Positions 48,100 through 59,944 of a DNA stretch of 64,000 nt are shown here, one piece after another. Position 1 is the first letter of the stretch. Each line of letters starts with the position of its first letter. Origin of the DNA: Melitaea cinxia (lineage: Eukaryota; Arthropoda; Insecta; Lepidoptera; Nymphalidae); the NCBI RefSeq assembly GCF_905220565.1, contig NC_059404.1, positions 5,980,472 through 6,044,471 of the forward strand. The letters run 5' to 3'. The position numbers were made by a program, and so were the translations under genes. A model generated the notes under the pieces. It did not search any database. It had not been told where the DNA came from and worked only from the letters and a program-made list of their open reading frames with translations.

Positions 48100-48630
48100 T
48101 ACCATGGTCGAAAGTAACGCCATCTCTACAAATTCGTATAAAGCAGTTGAGGTTTATAGCAAGTCACTCCGAAAACCTAACGTTTTGCACCCTCGCGCCA
48201 CCCTTAGCGTACTTCGATATGAACCTATCGACTTTTTTATTCTAACGCCATCTCTGGGATGGCGCACGAACTTCCAAAAAAGCGTGTAGTTCCTAAATCG
48301 TCCGCCACAACAGCGCCACAGTCAGAGCTTTTGAATGAAAGCGAATATAATCAGAGAAACATATTTTAAGGCGGAGAATATAGAGTTGTTTTTGCTGTGT
48401 TGAGATTGCGGTGACGTCGGCAGAGTATGCAAATTAACGTGCCATTACATGGTAATTTATTTGAAACGAATGACCACTTTGCGGTGTAGTGCATCGAGCA
48501 CTGAACGTTTATATGGGGACCCTGACCTTATATCGTGTCAATTTATAGCTCGGAGCCGTTAAACGCTCTTTTACGTAACAGCTGTTGTGTCTCGCGTGAT
48601 GCCTTAGCACACTGACCTTGTTTATACGAA
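48100..48630. promoter_or_regulatory. GC-richer, repeat-free interval
   Basis: It includes GCGGTGACGTCGGCAGAGTA and the octamer-type ATGCAAAT near 48427. A 61-codon plus-strand frame at 48104-48289 is open but unrecognised. Regulatory use is a guess from composition. Confidence 0.2.
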
Positions 48631-49859
48631 CTTTCACCTGTTTCTTCATTTGTTTGGAAATTTAATTGCTTAGACTGGTCTTAATTGGTCAAATTGGAAA
48701 GGCGATAAGACATTTATGTCAATTTTGATCATTAATAATTTCCTTAGCAGCTCTATAAATAATCACAGATATATCATGTTATAAATATTCCTAATATGTA
48801 AATTATAGCTTGTTATTTCCGTATTTGAAAAAGTTATAAAAATAGCCATCATTTTTCCATATTGTATAAACCTTATCTTTTCGATGCAATTAATTTTTCA
48901 AGAGCACGCCTTCAGAAAGTTCGTTCATTAATTAACAATTAAAGTTCGCTCGTGTTCTACTTATATGGCGAGCTCTGATTGAGACGATCGTATTAAGTAT
49001 ACGAATGAAGACTTTATAGTTACACAGTATTTATGAGTTGGAACAATAAATTTGCAAGTGGCGAGATTTATGAGGACAGTGGCGGCACACGCCCATATCT
49101 CGTTCCGATTGTGCCGAGAAAGAAATCGATTATAACGTTTCATTTAATAAAATCATGATTAAATGTCTAACATTCAAAAATGTTAAAATTAAAAAAAAAT
49201 GTTGACTAAATTTCGATGTAAAGTAAGAAATTATAAATACAATTTATAGAAACAAATGAATAATTTAATTTATTCTCAAATAATCCCCACGCGAGCGCTC
49301 ATTAGGTGCCGATAAAAACATTCAATTTAATATTTTATATTACAATACACTCGATAAATATTTTAATAAAATAAAACAACTCGCACGCGTAATTGAAAAG
49401 ATAAAAATCAAACAAATTATCCAATTACAATATTTTAAGCGTAATGACTATAAGAGCTGGCAGCTTATTGCTATTAAATCATAATTCTTGGCCATGCGAA
49501 TATACCCCGATATACGGGCGCGCCAAAAGCTTTCCAAAGGCTACTTGGAAATGATATAAACATCGCAAGAAATTACGCTTTTTTGTCGACAAGTCACCTG
49601 TCAAGTACGTGCAGACGCGACAGCTACTCAAATTGGACATCGTCGTTGATACGAACGAACTGTTTGTCAGAAGTAAACACTAATGACCCGTGGACGATCA
49701 ATTAATAAATCCACTCTCGTACTTATTGTGTGATTGAAAATAAAATATTGTACGTATATGTAATGATATAAGCAATTTAATTGCTGGAAGAGCTTTTATC
49801 AAAAAAAAGAGGTTACGATGGGAAACAATAGAGGTGCAAATGTTGTACTCGGATATTAC
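48631..49859. other. AT-rich DNA, no feature recognised
   Basis: A few GC-richer words near 49500-49640; no gene or repeat. Confidence 0.4.
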
Positions 49860-50065
49860 AATAATGGTATCGATTATAATTTGCGTGCGATGTGGGGTGA
49901 GATAGGGGCGAGACGCGACACGTAAGCGACAGGGTTCCCCAATCGGCGACGCGATCGGCGCTTGCGCAGGCCGCACAATGCTATCGTAGCTACGATCGGG
50001 GACATGCACTCTCGCGCCATTACGATTGGTTTTCCGACGCGCCTATGCGCCGGTGATTAGCTATT
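49860..50065. promoter_or_regulatory. CpG-containing island with 14-bp palindrome
   Basis: This is the second most GC-rich non-repeat block of the window. It contains GCGCTTGCGCAGGCCGC, similar to an NRF-1/Ewg site, and the perfect palindrome ATCGTAGCTACGAT at 49983-49996. A minus-strand frame crosses it without recognisable domains. Either a regulatory element or a promoter is possible. Confidence 0.3.
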
Positions 50066-50358
50066 TTCAATATTGTTCCTTTAATTCTTCACGTAATTCC
50101 GTTAAGGGAACCACGCACGAAGCAAGCGACTCTGGCGTTATCGCGAGCCTTCAACACGACTGAGTTCAGATAAGATAATCTGAAACTTTGCAACTAGAAA
50201 TATTCTTATACTTTGGATGTGCTGAATACATATATATATTGATATTCTGTACCCAGATATATATTCGTATAAACTATATGAACTGCCTGTATTTTAGACT
50301 TCTTTGCATTGAATTGGGCGTTAAGGGCTTCATTTAAATCGATTACTTACCACACTAC

Positions 50359-50525
50359 TGAAGTAAAATATACGAAACGTAACTCCCTCTTTTCCTACCT
50401 TAACTAAATTATAGCTCCCTCTCAGCTTACATTTGCCTCGCACGATCACACTTGTCGTCACGCTCTCGTCACGCATTCACCAGCTTACTCCCCAAGTCAA
50501 GTGTGCGTACAGAAGTTTTATTTCA
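50359..50525 (+). repeat. Diverged copy of the 164-bp inverted-repeat block of 25612
   Basis: It starts TGAAGTAAAATATACGAAAC and ends ACAGAAGTTTTATTTCA. The interior (CACGCATTCACCAGCTTACT) matches 25612-25775 closely while the terminal repeats have decayed. No Helitron ends surround it. Confidence 0.65.
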
Positions 50526-50794
50526 AAAATAGAAATTTATTTAAATTGTTTAGTGTCACCTTTCAAGTACAGTACAATTATTTGTCGAAGTTGCCTCAGC
50601 TTGCAGGTGATCAGTAAGCAGTGATGAAGTCTATTCCCATGGTACTACTTAACATTCGCAATCCAAAGGTCATAAAACGACATTTACCGCTCACTTCTCT
50701 TTGCTATAAAACTAAGATATAACAGCAGATACAGCGGAATAATTTCAAATATTCTAGTTGTTTGGTATTCAAAATGAATGGCATAGCTTTTTAA

Positions 50795-51500
50795 CTGACT
50801 CCCAAAAAAGGAGAAGGTTCTCCATTTCGATTGTATGTTTTTTTTAATCTATGTTACCTCAGAACTTTTGACTGGGTGGACTGATTTTAATAATTTTTAT
50901 TTAATCGATCGGTGTGATGCCATTTAAATTTAATTGCGATCTAACGAGTAATTTTTGAGTTACATCTATTAATGCGTATTTACTTGACTATTTTTTTCGT
51001 CGACTCACGTTTTATTATACCGCATAACTTTTCATTGGGTCTACCAATTTTAATGATTTTTATTTTAATCAAAAGTTGATGCTTGTCATGTGATTTCATT
51101 TAAATTTAGTTAAGATTTGACAAGTACATTTTGAGTTATTTCTAATAATACGTATTCTCTTCACTGTTTTTTCGTCACCCTACGTTGTATTATAACTTAT
51201 TACTTTTTACTGGGTGTACCTATTTTGATTGTTGTTGATTAAATCAAAAGTTATTACTTTTAACGTGGTCCCATTTACATATGATCAAGATATAATGAGT
51301 TCTTTTTGAGTAATCTTTGATGACGCGTATTTACATGATGGTTCGGGGACGCGACTGTAGTCATGTTTAATACTTTGTCACGACGCCATCTATCAAATAC
51401 AATAAGTACTTTTTGAGTGATCTTTGTAAACGCGTATTTTCATACTTTGTCGCAACGCCATCTATCAGATATCCAATAAAACTACTTCGGTGAATCTATT
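50795..51500 (+). mobile_element. Helitron-type repeat with 163-175 bp tandem units
   Basis: The front, CCCAAAAAAGGAGAAGGTTC, is the same terminus seen inverted at 12299. Three units follow, with TGGGT at 50873, 51036 and 51211, each continuing through ATTTTAAT...TTTTTATTT and TTTTGAGTTA...GCGTATT. The end has two short units with ACGCCATCTATCA. No CTAG end with hairpin was found, so the 3' border is approximate. Confidence 0.6.
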
Positions 51501-53269
51501 GGCCACATCTACTATAACATAGTGAGCTGTATTATCCACTTTAGTAGCAGTTTATTCTTTATAAATATTTATTTCGTTTGCGAGCAAACACACTTATTTG
51601 TATGGAATTATACTTACTTATTTTCGTAACATAACATCGTTAACGTAAAACACACAAAGTTTTTTATTGGTTTTAAAGTAAAACCAGTATAAATTACCTT
51701 TTTTGTGAACATGGTGTTCTTAAAAGATTTTTATGTTAATAATAGCCCTACTTAATTTGATCTTAACTGGTTTTATCTACATATGTACAAATCAAAGGAC
51801 AAAATATTTTTATTCAATTTAATTTTTAAGTATTGAGAATAGGAATTTTGTTGTCATCCGATTCTCCCGTCTACGCACTACGCGACTTGTTATCAATTTC
51901 CTAAAACAAATTATCGTTTTGTAAAAGTTATTGTTCATTGTTTATACTTAGATTAAAAGTTATTTCAGAATATGTTTAAATATATATAATATAACTATCT
52001 ATAAAGTAATAATGCAAAAAACATTAGCTACCTACGAGCTAAGAGATAAAAGAACAAACAGAATACCAAGAAGTGGAAAACGTTTGGTTCTATCACTACA
52101 ATAATTTTTGTAGGTACCACCAATATAATGATTGTTCGATCTTATAAAAATATTGCGAAATTTCTTCTTATAACGTAAATAATAATTATTTTCAATATTT
52201 ATTATTTCAATAATTAGTTAAAGTTATACATATTTTATTTGTGTTGTAATTTATTTTACTTACGTTAATATCATTTTTTGTGCGTCCAAAAATTAAAAGT
52301 CGATTGTACTCTATACTGTTAATATGCAGTGTTTTTAAGAATTAACAATAAATAAACTAACTATAAATGAATAGTTTTATAATGCAATTGAATTATGTCT
52401 CATTTTTTTAACAATGCATGACAAGTTCTAAAAATAAATAGACACAAAAATAAAAATAAATTACAATTGCGATTATTTTTGTTGCCAGTCTTTTCTTCCT
52501 TGGTATAGTATGAGTAGAGAAAGATGTCCAAAGAACAGTACAACAGAAGTTATATCACTTATATTCCGATAGCAACACAGCTAGCAACTTTGTCGTGATT
52601 TTATTGTCATTGTCTCGACATCGCGATTTTATCGATTCTAGTTCAACGTTATTTTCAAGTAAATATCAAAACCTTAACACGTATTTAAGTGTATAAATAA
52701 ATAATGTACCTACTCGTACGTTGACTCGTTATTATTATTTTTAAAACATAAATCTTATTTATAATATGTGTATAAATCTCTTCTTTTAGATTCTTACGAT
52801 TTTTTTGTTACTATATTTGGTAGAAGGAGGTATGAGAACAGTTCGTAAAGTATACCTACCTCATTCAGCTACCTTAGGGTGTCAAGTTTTTTTTTTTTTT
52901 TTATTAAACTTTAAGCGTTTCGTTCGTAAATTCGTATCGACTTAGCTAGTAGGCTATTAACTTTATACCGGATATTTTCTCCTTAAATCGAACTTACCTA
53001 TAAATTAATATTAATGGAATCAATTCTGTGATTAATGCACTAAAACTAATCTATAGGCTCTTATCATTAATATTTATCTATAAAATATTTGTTTAGTAAT
53101 GAACCTGCTGCGTCATTCATTTGTACATAGAAATTATCTGTTTAAAGTATGCTGTTAAGATTGATTGTGAAATGTTATATAAATTTTATTTCCTTATCTA
53201 GTTAGGTCTGAGTTAGACTACCTACATATTTTTTATTATTGTAGGTATTCTAATAGGTGTAAGTGAAGC
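51501..53269. other. AT-rich DNA, no feature recognised
   Basis: Poly-T at 52891-52902. No gene or repeat copy. A slightly GC-richer stretch at 52490-52650 has no further support. Confidence 0.4.
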
Positions 53270-54024
53270 AGCAAATAGGAGTAGTAATAGGAGTAGCCTA
53301 GAGTCTCTCTTCGTTCTGTTCCTCATTACTGAGGGTCGTGACCCCTTCCACTGACGACTTTCCCTCGAGCGATGTCGCACCATGTTACTCTGCTCCGTCC
53401 TCGAGCTCTATTTCCTTCCACTTTGCCGGCGATAACAATCTTCTCCAAGTTGCCACATTCCCTTTAGGTAATGTGGCCGAATTACTCAAGGCCTCCTCTG
53501 TCGGCAGGTAGTAGATAGCCTTTTCCTTACTTTGAGTTGTTTCAATATCGATGCGTTGGTCCCGCGTGTTGTTCATGGGATCCGGAGCATCCTTCTTCAG
53601 CACCACATCTCGAAGGCATCAATGTGTTGCCGATCAGTTGCTTTAACAAAGACAAGTGCACGGACAAGTCGCACTTTGGTGTTAATAGAAATGTGTCTAT
53701 CCCTCCAAGTCCCACACAGCTGAGACATAGCACCCTTAGCCATTCCGATGCGCCTTCGAATTTCGACCTCGCACGACCCAGTGTTGCTGATATTGGAACC
53801 CAGGTAAATAAAGTTCTCTACAATTTCGAGATTTTGTGAACCAGTGAGTTCCAGTTTCTTAGCACGATCCACAACCATAACCTTCGTCTTGGATCTTTTC
53901 ACGGAAAGGCCCATTGTCTTTGCTTATTACCTCAATCCTGTTCAACAGAGAACCCATCTCGGACTCAGTTGCTGCTAGGAGTATCGTGTCATCAGCGTAG
54001 TAACCTAGAGTAGTAACCGAGAGT
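53270..54024 (-). pseudogene. RTE-type LINE reverse transcriptase, 5'-truncated and broken
   Basis: On the minus strand it opens with the catalytic YADDT motif (YADD codons 53999-53988). After a frameshift near 53915 it continues as MGLSVKRSKTKVMVVDRAKK, then ENFIYLGSNISNTGSCEVEI and VRLVRALVF, up to DAFEMWC (53597). Downstream, in shifted frames, RMLRIPWTTRGTNASILKQL and GNLEKIVIAGKVEGNRARGR can be read, with an in-frame stop before RECGNLEK. This order (fingers/palm end, YLGS, DAFEMWCWR, GKVEGxRxRGR) is that of RTE-like endonuclease-reverse transcriptases. The endonuclease and most of the RT are absent, so it is inactive. Confidence 0.85.
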
Positions 54025-54242
54025 AGGAGTCCATCAAACGTGCCGGGGCCCGGAGGCTTTGTCCGGGCCTACCGCCGGGGCGAGGTGGCGAATGCTAGCG
54101 CGACCCCATCTCGCCCCACCCAGGCGGCGACTGCTCACACGTGGTGGTTTTTTAGTCAGTAGGATTCTGACATAAGTGCGGGGGCGCCAGAGGGTATCCA
54201 TGATGGATTTTTCCCCTCGTAAAAAAAAGGAGTCCATCAAAC
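54025..54242 (+). mobile_element. Small poly-A retroposon with 15-bp target duplication
   Basis: AGGAGTCCATCAAAC occurs at 54025-54039 and again at 54228-54242. Between them lie 188 very GC-rich bases that end CCCCTCGTAAAAAAA. The duplication plus poly-A is the signature of target-primed retroposition, inserted in or beside the older RTE copy. The words GGTTTTTTAGTCAGTAGGAT and GATTTTTCCCCTCGT are typical of lepidopteran non-LTR 3' ends, so it is a 5'-truncated LINE or a SINE using one. Confidence 0.8.
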
Positions 54243-54743
54243 AAGGAATATGAAAATAAGTAATTCGTGATACTAATATGTCATACACGTATTGTACATA
54301 CTTTTAAACTTTCTTTTACTATGGAATTATAGTGTTAGAACATTAACATGCATAGGTATTATATAGCAATATAGGCATAAGACTCAGCCGTTACGAATAA
54401 AACGCGCTACGAATACCAATTTCGCCCTACCGACTCCTTACAAACGAGACAAGACAGCGAACACCTTTTACTATAATTGAACAAATGCCAATCAAATGCA
54501 TCCGGTGGAACAAATCCACGAGCGGTTAATCTAACCACCTAGTAATAGACAGAACAATAACCAAATTAGTAAAAAAATATATAGCGGCTACACTGGTGGT
54601 AACTAGGTACCTAGGTATATATAATAATATTTAATTTAAATAACTTTATAAAAATGTTACTATTAAAATTATAAATTTATTGATCATTACATTATCCGTA
54701 CACATCTATTTAATATTGCATTTTAAAGAAAGTATTTTGAATT
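54243..54743. other. AT-rich DNA, no feature recognised
   Basis: Some GC-richer words at 54380-54560; no repeat or gene. Confidence 0.4.
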
Positions 54744-55065
54744 TATCTATACAAACAAATAAATTTGGAGTGACTTTTATAATATTAAAATAACCGCTTT
54801 TTACTTAATGCATATGGATGTATACACGGCACTCACGGTACTAAAATAACATTTTTTGCAATTTTTGTCTGAATGTCTGTCTGTCTGTTTGTTCCGGCTA
54901 ATCTCTGAAAAGGTTGGACCGATTTTCGCGGGACTTTCACTTTTAGATAGTTGATGTAATAAAGAGTAACTAAGGCTACTTTTATTTTAGAAATTTATTT
55001 GTTTTGTAACTCTGCGAACTGAACAATGACTTATTTTTAAATCGACGCGGACGAAGTCGGAAAGA
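54744..55065 (+). mobile_element. Helitron, same family as 10702, worn 3' end
   Basis: It starts TCTATACAAACAAATAAATT and follows the 10702 copy through TGGATGTATACACGG and GTTCCGGCTAATCTCTGAAA to TTTTGTAACTCTGCGAACTG. It then continues to CGACGCGGACGAAGTCGG, a degraded terminal hairpin. The CTAG terminus has been lost. Confidence 0.65.
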
Positions 55066-55590
55066 ATTACCGGCTTTTGTATGGGGTAATTAGTTTAATT
55101 ATCAAATATTATTATTATTAATCTGTTTAAAGTTTGGACGGCTAGTTAGTTTTGATTGAAGTTCTCTCAGTTAGCAAGATTGACTTTGCTAGTGTCAACC
55201 TAATGCAAAAGCTCGGGCGAGGTGTTTAATGATGCAATAATTTGCATAGTGAGCCTGCGGTGAAAACTCACGCTATTCTCATGTCTGTCTCCACGGGCCG
55301 TTTCCTTATACAGTGGACGTTCTTGTTATGCCACAGCATACGATGAATAATTATTGTAGTCCCGAATTATAATAACAATTAAGCATTATTTTATAAATCA
55401 CCAAACAAGATGCCCTTTTTAAATAAAACTCACCTTAAAAACTGGATTACCGTTTTATAAACGAGAGCACCGAAAAGCTTACCTGAAAAAAAGAAAAGAC
55501 GCAGGTGTAATAAACGATATACGATTGTCATAAAAATATGTAAACGAAATCATTAAGGCGAACAAATTGAAAAACGCGTGGAATCAATTA
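55066..55590. other. AT-rich DNA, no feature recognised
   Basis: GC-richer words at 55250-55330; no repeat match or gene. Confidence 0.4.
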
Positions 55591-55790
55591 AGGGGCGCCT
55601 CAAACGTTCGAGTCCCGAGCGTGCGGCCCGCTAAACCCCAGCGCACAATCTGACATTTATGAGTGCCATAAAAACGCTCAAGTAGTGACTTTTACTACTT
55701 GTTTAGTGAACATAAATGTCTTTGCCTTACCCGCGCTCAACGTCGTCCGTATTTAAAAGCGCACAGTTTCGTGCAGTTTTGCTCCTTTTG
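55591..55790 (+). promoter_or_regulatory. GC-richer island with Inr-like word
   Basis: GTGCGGCCCGCTAAACCCCA near 55620, then TTTATGAGTGCCATAAAA, which contains the homeodomain/AbdB-type cores TTTATG and CATAAA. CAGTTTCGTGCAG at 55764-55776 matches 12 of 13 bases of the Inr-like word in the CpG block (20659-20671). A TATTTAAAA lies only 14 bp upstream, too close for a standard TATA box. A weak promoter or enhancer candidate. Confidence 0.25.
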
Positions 55791-56526
55791 CCTCTTTTTA
55801 TTTACTGTTACTGTACTGTTATGCAACTGTATAATGTTTTGGTTACTTTTCAGTGGCGATTTATGAGTGTCGTCTTTTGTCTTTATTTTACCGCTGTAAG
55901 AACATGCTTGTTTTAGTTTGGCGATGTTTATAGAGCGTAATAAATCGACGAACGTAAATTCGAGCGCCGCGAACAGTCTCAACAAATTGAGTGAACATTT
56001 TTAACAGAACTTTCATGTCCTCCGCCAACTTTTTCAAAGTCGTAAATCAAATCGACGTACGACGACCACGTACTTCGGCTCTGTGGCGGATGTTATCTTG
56101 ATTATGTTAACATCGACCATAAAATTAAGGCACTTACATTTATTAATATTCAAGTGGTGTAATAATGGAAGAATATTTTTGTATGGTACAGTTGGGTTTT
56201 GAGAAGAAAGGTGCTTTTTACTGATATCGGAACGGAAATGGCCGATGTCCACTTTAAATTGTAAACGTAATAACTTTTATCAGATGACATTTAATTTATA
56301 TTGTTTACGACTTGAATACTTTTTTCAAAAGGTAGTTTTTTTTTAATCGAATTCAGTTCCAATTTAATCTGATTTGTCTTACTATAATACTTTTTTATTT
56401 ATTCCTTTAAATATAAAAATTACGAACCGCTTTATCAGCCTAATTAGATTTAGATCACATTATAAATTTAAAAAAATACTTTATTCGAGCATTGGCCTTG
56501 ATATTCATTGGCTATTTTATTTAGTA
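55791..56526. other. AT-rich DNA, no feature recognised
   Basis: GC-richer words at 55920-56080. No gene or repeat. Confidence 0.4.
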
Positions 56527-56990
56527 CTAGCGACCCGCGCCGGCTTCGCACGGGTGCAATGCTGATACTAAATATACTACAGATTGTCTTTATTTACAGT
56601 ATGAAGCTAGCTATAGCTATATGCTATAGCATGGTTATTAACATAATAACAACAACATTCAAATATGCGTCGTTAGATTACACGTTGTTACAGAATGCGT
56701 TGAAGAAATAAAGGTTCACTGCTCATTCCCCGATGGTGATAGCGTGATAATTTGTACCCTATATGTTGACTCGACTTCTTAATAATATTCGTGCCAAATT
56801 TTAAGTAAATCCATGCAGTCCTTTTTGAGTTTATCCCGGGACATACATACAGACAAACAGACAAAAATTCTAAAAACTATATTTTTGGCTTCGGTATCGA
56901 TTGTAGACCACACCCCAAATATTCTTTTAAAAAAATATTTAATGTACAGTTTTGACTTTTCTACCATTTTATGATAATTATGTATATAGA
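56527..56990 (-). mobile_element. Non-autonomous Helitron, 464 bp, complete ends
   Basis: On the minus strand it begins TCTATATACATAATTATCAT after A and ends GGTCGCTAG before T. The terminal hairpin CCCGTGC-GAAGCCG-GCGCGGG has a 7-bp stem (one G-T pair) three bases before CTAG. Its first 370 bp match the Helitron at 43304. It has no ORF. It is the best preserved Helitron in the window. Confidence 0.85.
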
Positions 56991-58489
56991 TTTAAGGCAA
57001 TATCTTAATGTATTCAATATAATGGTTATGAATCAATATTCAATCACAAGTACAAAAATATATCACTAATATCGATAATTGATTCAGTAGAGTGTCACTC
57101 ATTAGTAATCTTAGAACACCATGTCTTCGTATTCAGTCAGTCAGTGCTAGCTTTACTGTGTTAGGTATCAAACCTCAGGCCACCCGTGAAGAATGACGTA
57201 AAATACTAGGTGGTATTAAACTTACGAAGAATATCAATGTTCAAACACACTAAGCGGTGAGACAATAAGAAAATTTTGATTGCTTTTCGCCCTTAAAGGC
57301 TAGACTACCTAGGTCTTGAAGTGATAAAATGTTTAAAGTCTTGCCACTGTGACTGGAAAGTTAAAATTTGTTGCTATTCTGTAACATTAAAATGGTCGGC
57401 GCTTTGTAATGTAATCGTTTAGTGGCGATTAAATATTCACTACCGTTATATTTAGTGTACCTACGCAGTTTTTACTAATGAAAAATACGGTGTACACTGT
57501 TATTAAGTCAGATGTTAATAATCACATTTTGTTTATATTAATAAGTGCCTTAGTTCAATTTAATGAAGCTAATATTGAACGCTTTTAAAAAGTGTCTCAT
57601 TGTTTTTATTGAATCAAGTTTTCTCTATCAATTTAGCGCTTTAAGCAATTTAGTAAGCAATGAATTGTGAAAAGAAATAAAGAGTCCTTGACTCAAGTTG
57701 CAACACGTCAAGTTGTTACACGAGGGTGTTTGAAGTGGAGCTAAGGGGTCACCTTAGAACAAGGCCTAAAATCGTAATCCTGCTTACTATGCTCTACGGG
57801 TCTCGTTTATTTCCCGCTCCAAAAGAAAGTCCTTCTGCATACCATAGTAATATATTCGCCCGTCAAACCATGCCTTGTTTTCGCTACAAATTAGACAATT
57901 AAGAGTCGGTATGTGACGCTATATCTATTAAATTAAAGCTGACTACACTCCGGTCACCTACCGCGGTGATTTTTTAATCGTATGTATGCAACGTGCGAAA
58001 CTCGACGACATTTCGCATATCAATGTGTGTGACAAATTGATGAAAAAGGTTCGCGCGTGTCGATCACGAATTATACGGAGGTGTGACCGGGGATTTTGAA
58101 ATAATGGCAATGTAACATGAGTTATTTGAAGCGGGGGTATGGTGGACACAACGAAAATTTAGACAGGCGTTTAAATTTTTTGTTTATTCTTAATTTATAT
58201 ACTTATACATAATATACATATGTAAGTTTACTGTGTAGTTGTAAGCTTATAAAACCTTTAAAAAACAAATTTACATAAAAAATTCAAAGTTTAGTTAAAA
58301 AATCTTGAAATAACCAAGCACATTATTCTGAACAAGACTATATTAATGTTTCATTTGCGTGGGCTTATTAGATGCTTTTATACAGCCCGAGTTTTATAAT
58401 TTTTAAATAATGTTTTACGTACTCATTATACAATTTTTGTAAGTGTTACTGTTGAATTTCTATCCAGAATCTCCGTCCGATCAGCACTA
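56991..58489. other. AT-rich DNA, no feature recognised
   Basis: GC-richer words at 57160-57200, 57715-57820 and 57950-58140. The short minus-strand frame near 58150-57958 is unrecognised. Confidence 0.4.
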
Positions 58490-58571
58490 GCTTCATATTG
58501 ACATTATACATTATTAAATAGTGACGATTCAAAAGCCTACTTGAATAAAACTATTTTTTGTATTATTAAAT
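58490..58571 (+). mobile_element. Retroelement 3' tail
   Basis: GACGATTCAAAAGCCTACTT and GAATAAAACTATTTTTTGTA resemble the tail at 33320-33410. It is the target into which the next element inserted. Confidence 0.45.
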
Positions 58572-58839
58572 ATTGATGCTTTTTTTTACCCAGAAGAAAT
58601 CCCTAACGGATGCCTACAGCCCGGGGGAGCTGGAGGGTATGTCCGAGTCACACGGACTAAAACCTCTAGGGTGTTCGACACGCCTGGACGGAATCACAGG
58701 GACACAGTTGCACTTCCGCGATACCGCTAGCGGTTGCCTTTCAAGCTCGAGGCGATTCGTAACTCCTGAGAGGCAATTGCAGAAGGAGGAAACTGCTATC
58801 CATTTTTCCTCACTGTCGACCATAGCCAATTGATGCTTT
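58572..58839 (-). mobile_element. 5'-truncated LINE 3' end with 11-bp target duplication
   Basis: ATTGATGCTTT at 58572-58582 and 58829-58839 flanks about 246 GC-rich bases. On the minus strand the insert reads GGCTATGGTCGACAGTGAGG onward and ends TTCTTCTGGGT plus a poly-A run. A short minus-strand frame starting MAMVDSEEKWIAVSSFCNC resembles the C-terminal end of R1/Jockey-type lepidopteran reverse transcriptases. I infer a non-LTR 3' end; the exact clade is uncertain. Confidence 0.7.
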
Positions 58840-59944
58840 ACCTCGTTTGACCTCGGTAGATATCTACTGGTCTACTTTGAAAGATTCTTTACATAGGTAT
58901 TTACTAAAGAAAGCCATAAAACAAAACACTATGGCATTAATAGGAATATATTCCGTTTTATTAAAACTGTAGTCGTAACTTAAAACTACGCTATAAATTA
59001 TCGCGTTTTTTTCATTAAACAACCCTTAAGAATGTTTTGAGCAATTCTTTTGTTTTTGTTTCATGAAGTGTTACGTTATTACCGATTCGTTTAAATAAAT
59101 GTACCATATCTTTTAGTTAGTGTTATAGTAGTTGCCGAGAAAAGGTTAATTAAATTTTTATTGTCCATTAATCATGATTGATTGAACTTTCTTTAACTGA
59201 TCGCTTTATGCGATAATAACTTGATATCGACTTGAGGAGACGTACTTCATACATAAATTATACATTAGTATTGATTTTTCCTGTATATAATAGAATAAAA
59301 TTATATATAATACAGTTCAAGTATTTCTTTTTTAAGGATCTCAAATCATATGATTAAAAAATAGAAAGCATATTTAGGGTTTTTTCTCTGAAAATATTTA
59401 TGACAAATACAAATAAAAAATATTAATATCGCTAATAAAATTACTCTAATTTGTAAAATTCTTGGAATATTTTACAGTTTTAATCGTTTCGTGAAATCTA
59501 AAAAAAGTGCTTAGGTAATTTATTATTCAAATTCGTAATTTATTTATAATTTATATCTTGTGTGGCATTAATATTATATACGATCATTTATCAATACCGT
59601 AAAATACTGCCATTAAAAAAGCAATACATCGTTTCAAATTATAACTAAAGGTGTCCTATACACTTGAATGAATGATAACCATAAAAAATGTCCTAGCTAC
59701 TTTATTAAATATTAAACGATATAGATAAAGGACAACATACATAGTCCGGTCCTCAAACTAACATTATCATAATTGACATTCATATAATTCTATATTTATT
59801 ACTTCTTTATAACATTATTCGTTTTCCATTGCATTCAATTAAATTGTTAGTATTATTTTAAACAGTCTGTCTATTGAAAAGGACATTCTTAAATACATTT
59901 GATCACTTTTGAATAAATAAATAAATATAAATATCTTATAACAT
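58840..59944. other. AT-rich DNA, no feature recognised
   Basis: Very AT-rich throughout. No gene or repeat copy. Confidence 0.45.

Noticed and set aside
58573..58833. Plus-strand 86-codon frame
   Set aside because: Antisense to the truncated LINE 3' end, whose poly-A and target duplication fix the orientation as minus.
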